From assembly GCA_905250025.1 (NCBI GenBank), contig CAJNOJ010000004.1:434001-498000 (forward strand): a DNA stretch of 64,000 nucleotides. The letters are read 5' to 3'. Positions within the stretch are counted from its first letter, which is position 1; every line of letters begins with the position of its first letter. The notes below the pieces were generated by a model. The model was not told where the DNA came from. It saw only the letters and a program-made list of their open reading frames with translations, and made no database searches. Below are positions 1-9,966 of the stretch, in pieces. The stretch comes from Adineta ricciae (taxonomy: Eukaryota; Rotifera; Eurotatoria; Adinetida; Adinetidae). The position numbers were made by a program, and so were the translations under genes.

Positions 1-402
1 AGATTGATTATGACTAATCTATGAAAAAGCTTTGCAAATGTGTTGTCTTTGATCTTGGATTTTTAATAATGTCAATTCAGTTAACTATGGTTTTTTCCAA
101 CTTGCTTTATTCGGTGTGGAAAATGTTGAAACCATACTACAACGTGTTTTTCTTTTATTCTTCATGCAATGACACGTTAAAAGGAAGAAAGCTTCTCCGT
201 TCTGTGTTAACTATCAACAAAAGATGAATCATCACTGTGATGTTTCTGACGTTGGAAAAGGTAAAAACCACGTTGTGATTCGATAACGTGATCGCTTGTA
301 GCACATTCTGACTTGTATTATTCATTTATACATTCTCTGGTGAGTCGACAACGAAATGATTATAAGACGTAGTTGTGTTTCTTTGTACAGTTGAAATTTG
401 AA
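1..402. other. Left-edge region without a gene; contains a 5' UTR intron
   Basis: I see no convincing coding region here. A probable 5' UTR intron of the following F-box gene runs 340-390 (starts gtgagt, ends ctttgtacag); the first in-frame ATG follows 12 bases later. Confidence 0.4.
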
Positions 403-2367
403 ATGAATGTGCTTAAACGTTCGTTCGACTTTCATCAACCGAATAGTGCTGAAACAAAAAAGTTGCGAAGTAAGTCACATGATACAAACAAGATTTCCAT
501 ATTTTCAATTCTGCTTATTATTTCAGTCGAACCTGTAGCCGATACGCGACAGTGAGTGAACAGAAATGTATGTCACAAAGTTTAATTGTTTGTACTTGTT
601 GTATTTCATAGTAATTCAGTTGCTCTTCGGTTTGAACAGTTGCCCAATGAACTTCTAATGGAGATCTTTGAGTATCTCGATGCCTATGACATCCATTGTG
701 GATTTGCCAATTTAAATCTTCGCTTTCAAAATCTTCTGGTTAACTCGTCGTTGCTATTAAAAACCGTTTTCGCAGAGAAATCTTTGTCAACTATTGAATA
801 TCGTTGTCGACATGTCATTCTCCCAAATACACCTCGTCTTCTTTCTCTTCATCTTTATGGTGAACAGATAATTTGTAGATTTCTTGATCAATACAATTTC
901 GATTCATCACTTACACGGTTAGAATCCGTTCTTCTTAACGACGTGAGTAGCCATAAGCTTGTAATGATTTTATCATACATGCACTCATTACCTCGACTTC
1001 TCTCATTGACAATTCAATTGAACCATGAGTATGATGATCCTGTGAGTGATATATTTCGATTAGTGTTTCGATTGCCGGTATTAAAACATTTTAAAATATC
1101 AATATCTTATGACGAAGAGGATGACAGGATTAATATTGTAATGCCTATGTTAATTAATGAAAAATTCAGCACGATCGAACGTTTAAATCTTGACTTGAGT
1201 CTTAATGCTAATGAACTTGCATCGATTCTTCAACGTACACCTCAGCTTCGATATCTAAAATGCGAAACTTTGGTTGAATCGGAAGTAGCAGGTACAAGTC
1301 CAATATTAAATTTACCGAATCTAATTCATGTCTCCTTGTCAATCAAACATGTATCGTTTGATGTATTCGAGAAATTTTTTATACCAGTCTGTCGCCCGTT
1401 ACAATATTTGGCACTTACAATATCCGATTATGATGTTAATTATCGTAATGGAAATCGATGGCAAAGATTTATTGAGAAGCATATACCTCATTTACGTACA
1501 TTTCATTTAAAATACAGCGAGTATCAAATGGAAGACATTCTCTCCGACCAAGAAGTGATACACCAATTTACCTCCACATTTTGGAGGGAGCGACAATGGT
1601 TTTTTTCATTTGAAGAAGAAGACGATCCATATGACAATGGACAGTATGTTTTTTCAGTACATCCATTCCGGTACATAATTACAATAAATATGCAATAATT
1701 CTAGTGATTTTCTTTCGTTTTTAGAAAAACTTGGTACAATTCCTCAAAATCTGAATTAATTGATAATCAAACTCATCCGATTTCGTTGACTGTTACCGAA
1801 AATGCATTGTACACTTTTGGTACATCATATGTAGAATGTATGGAAACGTGTTTTCGAACGGTGTTATTTACGCATTTAAATATCAAATGTGACAAAATTC
1901 CATATGGTTTATTTATTGAATTAATACATTCATTACCTAATCTAACTTCATTAGAAGTAGCGGCCGTACCAAAGGTTGAATCAAACTCTCTCTCGTTTGA
2001 AGAAAGTGAAACAGCACTATTAATATCAATTAAGAATAAAATTATGAAAATAAAAATCGGTCAAATCCGTTGTATGGAAGATATTAACTTTCTAATCAAT
2101 CTTTGTCCTCGTGTCAAATATCTCGAAGTACAATATACAACTGACGAAAATTTGGAACATCTTCTTGGTTTCATCTCGGTGAATATCCGAACATGTACAG
2201 TGTATTTAGACTGTTTAGCAGTGTGTACGAGTGCAGCGAAGGAAAAGATCATCAACAAGATTCATGGAATCATCGAATTTGAGAGACTTTTCAACACTGA
2301 AGGTGCCTTTCGTGATTATGTAATTCAATCCACAGATGAAAGGATTTTATTGAAATGGAATCTTTGA
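403..2367 (+). CDS. F-box protein with LRR-like tail (597 aa, 4 exons)
   Basis: Coding exons 403-469, 527-551, 612-1670 and 1725-2367; introns are 57, 60 and 54 bp, all GT-AG, and the phases close to exactly 598 codons. The start is the first ATG after the 340-390 UTR intron. An F-box lies at about residues 37-80 (FEQLPNELLMEIFEYLDAYD), followed by a long region of leucine-spaced segments (LPRLLSLTIQL, TPQLRYLKC, LPNLIHVSLS) like the degenerate LRRs of the expanded bdelloid F-box family. F-box proteins recruit substrates to SCF (Skp1-Cul1) ubiquitin ligases; the substrate is unknown. Three other loci in this window (31939-33378 with 39518-40261, 42549-43478, 50910-51986) share the architecture, so this is a local multigene family. 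The domain call is firm; any specific function would be a guess. Confidence 0.88.
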
Positions 2368-3761
2368 AAAAGACTGGATTTATTCACTTCCGTGGTTAAA
2401 AACTGCTATTGAATCTTTTAGATGTCATGTGGAAAATTTCCAACAATGAGTCATTTTTTTGACATGATGAATAATAGCGAGGAAAAAAACCCATTGATGC
2501 TTCTGTGGAAATGAAATGAATTATTGTCATCATGCTAATAAACAAGATCAATTGACTCGGTTTCTTCTTGAAATTTGCCTCTTTCTGTTATTTTAGTACT
2601 TTCTATGGTATTTCCTATGATTGTTCGAAGCTGAGTAATGTTTATTAAGATATTCTTTGCTAATTTATTAGATCTGTTTATTGATAATTGTCATTTCAGT
2701 GAGAATATTGCACATCTTCATTGATTGTGTTGCTCTCTTCATTCATTTTCATATTGTCATTCTTTCCGAATGTTGGTATCAAAGTGTAAGATTTGAGGTG
2801 TACTTGTTAAACAAAAGGACAAATAACAGATATATATATATCTATCTTTAAAAAGACATTTATTTGTCACGAGTACGCATTATTATGAAAGATACCAATG
2901 AATCATATATTTTCGTAGGAAGTCTAGTTTTGCAGAAAAATTTCTTTACCTCTATTAATGTCCGATACTATCTTCTTCCCTATGAAGTCATTAATCAAAA
3001 TTCATTGATATTTATCTCGTTATTCTTTCGATGCGAGAATATTCTCGATGAAAATGAGTAATAGGGAGAGAAAATCAGCTTCGTCCGTATCGATATTTCA
3101 AAATACGATTTATAATTGACGTTTGTCGTTGTATTGTCTTATCGAATAGAACAAAAAATCATATGATCAATCGTTGTGTCAATAGATCAAAACATATGAT
3201 TCGTCTCATTAATCTTTTATTACAAGCTTTCTGTTCTCGTTCTATACAACGTAATTATCTATTCGTTTCACTCAACACTATCTATCAATGCATCATCACA
3301 CATATGCGTTTTGTCTGAGCTAATCAAATCAGCAGTCGACTATTGTGAATTGATGTGCGGTTGTAATAATGGTAACCAGTGTGGTTACATAACAAAGAAA
3401 AAAAAATTTGAAATGTAGCGTGGTGTGGTAGAAGGTGCGGCAAGAAATTAAAATTTGATTTCTCTTTACAAAATGTACTGATAAGATCAAGAATGTTTTC
3501 TTTCGTATCATACGATGGTTGATCTTTCGATGACTCATTTCATAGTGTATTCGTCTTTCGTAGGATTTGAAGTTCATGATGGCGAGTAAATGAAAGATGA
3601 TCGTTATGGTTGGTTTTTGATTATTTATTAGGAAAATAAGTTGGAGAGAAGGACCAGGAAACAAGAGAGGTTTTAGTCACGTTTGTGAGGGAGAAATACA
3701 CTCAGATTCCCGTAAGTTTCCCGTGGAGGAAACATACAGAACACACTAATGTCTATCATTT
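2368..3761. other. Intergenic, about 1.4 kb
   Basis: 3' flank of the F-box gene. It has a short AT dinucleotide run near 2830-2845 and poly-A-signal-like AATAAA-type words, but no open frame with recognisable protein features. Short open frames at 2864-3061 (+) and 3329-3664 (-) look like chance. Confidence 0.4.
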
Positions 3762-3997
3762 TTAAAAGTAGCCTGGGTAGTAGACCGATGGTGGATAGGA
3801 TCCTGGTCGCGATACCATTGACGCTTGAGCATATGGGCAGCTTGCGCAGTTAGATGTCGAAGCAGCCAACGATGAGTAGTAGTTTAATTGGTAAACCTAA
3901 AATCGAGTGAGTTTAAAATAGTCGTTCATCGATGCAATCATAAAATTTACCATGATGATAGGAGAAGCTGGAGTAAGGTAGTCGGAGAGAGACGGAG
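3762..3997 (-). CDS. Possible small gene, last two exons only
   Basis: Reverse-strand exon 3762-3896 encodes 44 residues plus stop, with a Ser/Tyr/Pro-rich end (SRPGSYPPSVYYPGYF). It is preceded by a 54-bp GT-AG intron (3897-3950) and an upstream coding stretch (SLSDYLTPASPIIM) ending exactly at the donor. An acceptor-like AG precedes 3997. A candidate first exon, 4051-4101, begins with ATG after a TATA-like motif, but its phase does not join cleanly, so the start is unresolved. I do not recognise the family. The intron size and clean C-terminal reading argue for a real, very small gene; the phase problem argues against my N-terminus. Confidence 0.3.
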
Positions 3998-4850
3998 CTT
4001 TGAAATCAAAAGGCAATATAGATAGAGCGAAGAAGAAACGTTTCACTTACTTCGGTTTGGATTGATGGGAAGATGAGTGTAATTTTACCGCAGAAATCCA
4101 TCGCTTTATATACAGTGAGCTTAGGTAGGAGTAAACAAATTCAAGGTGCATAATTGACAATGAATAATTGCTCTCGAAAAGTCAGAGATATAAAAGAGCA
4201 CGCGTGCAAGGGATGTTTATTATGTATGGAAGACAATGACTACCCCTCGAATGTTTGAAAAAATAGAAGAATAAAAAAATACGTGTCAGGGCTTCAACGA
4301 TAATACTTGATATCTAAGGACAAAATATATTATTTATCTCTTCATCGATCTTGAACTTTTCTAACGATGTTTCCCTTTTTTTCTTTAGAGTGCAAGTTCT
4401 GCTTGCAATGATCACTCATCAATCTCATTACTCATGTAGTGATTTGCATCAGACACATTATGACATCCTGACATGATAATAGTCCCCTCCCCTCAGTGAT
4501 TAAAAACTCGTTGTTTTTATGTGATTTCGATAGTGGATGCCTTGCGTTAATGAACAAATGCTTCAACACGTGTGATAGGATTCTCTTTTTCGTAGTTTAT
4601 TTTCAATAAAGAACAATCTTTTTGCAAAACAAAAGTTCATTTCGTTTTTGGAATTAAACATTAAATAATATTTAATAAGTGAGGTAAAGCTATTATTATT
4701 GATCATAAATACGCGTGTTTTGAAAGAATACAATACAAGAAAAGGATTAGTATGGTTTTATTGTTTGTTTCGAAAGTGCATATTAGATGCGGCTTTTTCT
4801 TCGTAAACAAATTTAGCTCATTTTTTTTTGAATAATATTTCTCGGAAATC
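3998..4850. other. Intergenic
   Basis: Upstream region of the possible small gene (TATA-like tatataaag on the reverse strand near 4105-4112) and 3' flank of the NHL-EGF gene. Nothing else is recognisable. Confidence 0.35.
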
Positions 4851-7656
4851 TTATATGGCTGTTGCTGATGGTGGATTGACATAAACAAAACGCTGAATGA
4901 CCGGTTGACGTTTTCTCGCTCGTTTTTCTCGTCGATAACGTATTAGTTCTTCTCGTGTTGGATCAATTCCAAAACAATATTTCAATACATCCATGATGAC
5001 CACGAAGAGAACTACACTTACGATAGCAATAATACCGACATAACCAAAAGATTTTGAAACTATTTTATAAACTTTCACTTTTGTAGATGGGAACTCGCAA
5101 TGAGTACCCGAATAATAATTTCCAACACATTCACATTTATAACCGTTAAGTAATGGTCGGCAGATACCATTGTTCTGACATTTTTCACAATGGTTTATCT
5201 TGATTTCGCAGTGATCCCCTTGCCATCCTCTTTGACACGTACAACGAAATGTTTGATTCGAACTTATCGAACATGAACCTAAAGAATAAAGAGTGAAGCT
5301 TGCCCTGATGTTTGAAATCTTGTACAGTACCGTGATTTAGACAAGTATTTGTCTTGCACGGTTGATGATCATTTTCACATTGAGAACCGTTGAAATAAAT
5401 TGGGCATGTACAAGTATATCCCAGTACACTGCTGCTATTATCAGTACAGTTACCCTTGTTTCGACAAGGTTCTTTCATATGACATGGAGACTTGAGTTTA
5501 TTACAGGAAAAGTTGTTCGATGTTGTATTAACACACGCTGATGGGACGAACGGAGGTGGAAATGTAGTGACTTGAAATAAAATGAGTATTGATGAACTAT
5601 CATCAAACAATGTTCTGAAAGGTTAACTTACGAGCGGTGATAGATGTTCTTGATACAGTGCTTGTAGTATTGGTCGTCGACGCAGTTTTTTCGGTTCTTG
5701 AATTTGTCGTTGTAGTCAAGGCATCATTTTGATCTAATCATACGAAGTTATGAGAATCTTATATTAGTTTGCAGATGGAAATCGTAGTTACCAGTAGAAA
5801 AGCGACCTGAATAGTCTCGGACAGCTGTTGCTGTAATATATGGTCCTATAAATATTAACTGAAGTAATTACAAGATTAAAATAGGTTACTTTGTTTATTG
5901 ATGGTGGTTGTAGAATGATGTAATGATTTGTTGCTGGTTTGAGTTACATGAATTGTCTCACCTACACGAAAGTACGATATGGTCGTACATAATCTAATGT
6001 TCAGCAAGGTACAATACCGATTTGACTCGTCATTGTAGGCGTGGTCATTGCTGTTTTTGTGTCTAAAATCAATATATATTTCGATTTCATTATCCACGAA
6101 TTCTGAGTACAGAATACATTCATAGATTCATATCTTAATGTAAAACTGGGCAAAGAAAGTATAACCAAACAGCTAACGATATTGGTTTGCTAATTATTTT
6201 TGAATTTCAAGCTTACACTTACCACAAGAATTTGTTGTTAAGTGAAATTTTTCAATTCGAGAATTTCCCATGTCGACAACAAACATGTTACCATAACTGT
6301 CAAAACTCATTGAAATTGGATGAGCTAGTTGATCTAGTTGCGAACCACTTCTGTTGCCACATCCAACTAAGCATTGAAAACTGTTCGAACTTTTTCGTAT
6401 AATTCTGTGGTTGCCACTATCAACAATGTATAAATTTTCATCAGCATCAAGCGTAACTCCAGTAGGCGCGGACAGTAATATAGTTCCTAATGCGCTACTT
6501 CCTACCACTGTTTCTCCATTGTTGTTGCCTAATGTAAATCGTTGAATCCTATCATTGCCGGAATCAGCTATATACAGATGGCTGTTATTATGAATGAAAA
6601 TACCCCAAGGAAAATTAAGCATATTGGCTGCCGATCCATTCTGACCGTTACCTGCGACCACTCCCGATTGCTCACTGCGCGCACATAACGATATATTCAC
6701 TACCTTGTGCTCAGTCCACGCCGAACAATATACGATTGTATCTGAAATGACGAAGAGTGAAACACACGTTTCGTTGACCTTTCTAACAGATTTGCTGATG
6801 TTTCTTTTTAAGGACCAGTTATACAGCATTCCGAAGTTACGTTGTTGATTGAAAGCTAAATTAGTACCATTATCATTACCATTATTCCCTGAATTGTGGG
6901 ATGATGGACACAAAAGCCAGAAACATGTTACATGATTGATCGTATCTATGAAAAAGTTTACTAGAAAACGTTTCTGCCGAAGACTGCGTTTATATTTTTT
7001 AGTGTCGGTCTGCTGAGCAACGCCATTGTCATAATTTTGCGCGATATATTGCTAGTAAATATAGATATGATCGTCATTTATGGCAAAGACACTCACAGGA
7101 TATAATGAGTGGTTAGTCGTAATGTTGATCTGTGTAAAATTTCCGTTTATCCATCGATGAAGTATTGATTGTGATAAAGATGGTATATAAATAGTGTTCT
7201 TGGTGTTAATGAAAATACTATATCCAACCTCGATATCTGTACTGTTGTCCACAAATACGGTTGCATTAGAATTCCATGACACCGTCGGACAAAATTTTGG
7301 CAAATTATACGACACACTTAGGTGATAGTTGAACTTATCAATAAACAACGGACAAACGTCCAAGAGCAATGTCGAGAGCAGATTATGAAACTGTACTGTC
7401 TTGAGAATAGAGATGTTGAGCGATCAAATTGTTTATTATCTGTTGCAAGTCAGAAAGTGTGGGGATGCAATTTTGATCCTGTCAATCGTCTACGCAAACA
7501 CTACTCATCTGAATTATATCAACTTAATGAAGTGAATATAAAACAACTCTGACTAATTTCAGACTAAATCTGTTACGAATACTTACTTAAACCTTGTCCA
7601 ATGATTAGCAGAAGAGTATACAGCACACTACTGGTGTACATTGATAATATCTCCAT
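4851..7656 (-). CDS. Secreted/single-pass NHL-repeat and EGF-domain receptor
   Basis: Read right to left: a signal-peptide exon (about 7587-7656, LYTLLLIIGQG); a large propeller exon (about 7400 down to 6223) with NHL-type blades (NLYIVDSGNHRIIRKSSN, NMFVVDMGNSRIEKF); four Thr/Ser-rich linker exons (6018-6062, 5890-5961, 5792-5845, 5632-5733); then exons 5331-5570 and 4851-5278 with three EGF modules, a transmembrane helix (GYVGIIAIVSVVLFVVIM) and a basic cytoplasmic tail. All exons from 6223 downward join in phase 1; one intron is only 44 bp. The layout fits a cell-surface receptor or adhesion protein of a family common in bdelloids; the ligand is unknown. Two points are open: the acceptor after the signal-peptide exon (about 7400), and an in-frame TAG at 7052-7054 that must either be a disabling mutation or be spliced out with a 45-nt intron (see findings). 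Confidence 0.75.
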
Positions 7657-8684
7657 TGAAAAATATGTTTTGACTTCTGTATTCAGATAAAAAGTAAAAT
7701 AATTCAAGAGTGATAGTTTTCTATATAAGATTCCTCACTTTATATTTGTTCAATGGTACAAAAAATAATATAGTGCATCAACCAGACAAAATTTTATTAT
7801 TTATTAAAAGTGATCAGAACAAATCAACGTGTTATTTCTTTGGGCGACATCACGTAATAGTAATAAGAAAATAAATCCTCCGATATCAATGTTAATTGAC
7901 TAGACGAACACGGTCGAAAATCACGTATCCAACTCAATATATCAGTATATTATTTTACCTGATTTCAGCATCTGCATCGTATATCTAAACATATATTTAT
8001 CTAAGTTATATGTTATTCAATATAACTCGAAAAAGTCATGATTCAGTCTATAGAAAGATAAGAGTTGTCGGAACATTATCCAATCTTTATAATCACAGTA
8101 AATGATAAACATCAAGATGATCGTATAGATATGATAACTGAATATCCGTAAATTCCTAGTACAGTCAAGCGTCTCATTGCTTAAAAACAATTAAATCGTT
8201 CGATGCATATTGATTATTCGTTGACAATTGTACTTGAAATTTGTCACCTACGCCGTCTGTTGTTTACTTCCTTCGTACATCCAGTTAGTCACAAAAAAAA
8301 GGAAATGAACTTGGAAATACGGCAGATCAGATGCGTATTTTCGTAGGTCGGAAGTAATAATTTCATGAATACTATGTTAGCAGAACACAGTTTCGTTTAA
8401 CGTAAATTTCCAACAATGTTGCATACAGAGTACATGATGATTCATCATTTGTATAGTAGGAAGAATCCAAGTCAAGCAAGCTTTTTTTCCTTTTCTGCAT
8501 ATGACGTTACAAAGAAAACAAATAATATTTGTTCTCTGGGAAGGTTTTTTCGATTCGAAATTAACTGCTGAAACCAAAAATTTCCATTTAACAGTCATCA
8601 CGTCTATTATACATATATATATATATACAATATATCAATGTGTAAACGTTATTATTACCAAAACAGCTTCTACATTTCATAATT
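7657..8684. promoter_or_regulatory. Divergent intergenic region between NHL-EGF and IAP genes
   Basis: The region separates two head-to-head genes, so it must hold both promoters. It is AT-rich, with an AT dinucleotide tract near 8610-8632 just upstream of the IAP start. I could not identify specific sites. Confidence 0.35.
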
Positions 8685-9815
8685 ATGACAAATTCGATAT
8701 CATCCAGTGAATTCGTCGAATCTTTCTCTTCATCTGCAGATCCCATAGAATCAACCGTAAGACCAAATCAAGCTGTAAGAAAGCGTGAGTATTCTTTACT
8801 CGAAGCAGACTCTCTTCGTGAAGTCCGTACTCGGACTTTGTCTCACTGGCCACATGTCATACCGTGTGCTGAATCTATGGCAAATGCGGGATGGTTTTCT
8901 TGTAATATATCTGATCGAGTAATATGCATTTATTGCAATACAATTTGTCATCAATGGACGCAAGCTGACGATCCAATCAAAGTTCATACTGAATTCGCTC
9001 CTCAGTGTCCATTCGTACTTTCTCTGCGCGACATAAAATCACCACTAAAGATTGTCAATACTTCATTAAACCAACTATTTGAACCTCTGCATCCAAATAT
9101 GGCGAATATTATTCGTCGTCAAGAAACATTCGTTAATCCTATGTGGACAAGTACATCACCGAGTATTGACGATTTCGTCCGCGCAGGGTTCTTTTTCGCT
9201 GGTGTATCGAATACAGTAACATGTTTTTATTGCAACGGTTCATTGCACAAATGGGGAACAGATGATAATCCCTTGGTTGAACACGCACGATGGTTTCCAA
9301 CTTGTATCTATGCTCGACACGCTTGTGGGGAACAGTTATACCAGAGAATTTCAATGGCTAAAAAGCGACTATTGACAGAAAATAAACTAACCCAGGATGA
9401 GTTGAATCGGCTAGTCGCAGCAAGAATGGATTTACCTATTGTTCAATGTCTTCGTTCTCAATATAAACTGGGAATTATCAAACGTTGTTTCGAAGAACAA
9501 TTGAGAATGAAAAATGACGATTTCGCGTCCGATTTAGATTTAGTCATGGCTTGTTATATTGTTCAAGCACAAATTGATAATATCCAAGGTTTCAAAGACA
9601 GAATTATTGTTCCATCGAAATATCGACAATCAGAAAACTCGATACAGGAATCGAATGAGTTACGAGGTGAATGTTTGGTGTGTCTGACTGAAGAAAAACA
9701 AGTAGCTTGTATTCCCTGTGGACATATTTGTGCTTGTGTTCCTTGTGGATATGCCCTGAAATCTTGCCCTGTGTGTCGAGAGAAAATCCAATGCTTTTTG
9801 AGAATCAATACATAG
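8685..9815 (+). CDS. Inhibitor-of-apoptosis protein, BIR-BIR-RING (376 aa)
   Basis: A single-exon gene. BIR1 spans about residues 46-111 with zinc ligands C81, C84, H101 and C108; BIR2 spans about 145-212 with C180, C183, H200 and C207 (RAGFFFAGVSNTVTCFYC). A UBA-like helical stretch lies near 265-298. A C-terminal RING (330-367) has C330, C333, C345, H347, C351, C354, C361 and C364 (CGHICACVPCGYALKSCPVC). This is the cIAP/XIAP arrangement minus one BIR and minus a CARD. IAPs bind caspases or IAP-binding-motif proteins through BIRs and ubiquitinate partners through the RING, mostly in the cytosol. The start is the ATG giving the usual unstructured N-terminus. Lack of introns is unusual beside its neighbours. 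Zinc ligands are complete, so I expect a working E3. Confidence 0.93.
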   Translation: MTNSISSSEFVESFSSSADPIESTVRPNQAVRKREYSLLEADSLREVRTRTLSHWPHVIPCAESMANAGWFSCNISDRVICIYCNTICHQWTQADDPIKVHTEFAPQCPFVLSLRDIKSPLKIVNTSLNQLFEPLHPNMANIIRRQETFVNPMWTSTSPSIDDFVRAGFFFAGVSNTVTCFYCNGSLHKWGTDDNPLVEHARWFPTCIYARHACGEQLYQRISMAKKRLLTENKLTQDELNRLVAARMDLPIVQCLRSQYKLGIIKRCFEEQLRMKNDDFASDLDLVMACYIVQAQIDNIQGFKDRIIVPSKYRQSENSIQESNELRGECLVCLTEEKQVACIPCGHICACVPCGYALKSCPVCREKIQCFLRINT

Positions 9816-9966
9816 ATTTTCGTATTTATTGAGATAAACATGTTGTTTGCTCAGTTTTCAGAGTAAACTCAAAATTGTTACTGATAATTGTTTGTTTTAT
9901 AATATCAAGATTATATATAAAATATAAAAAAAACTAACTACAGTCAAATTATCGTTTATCTTCTGG

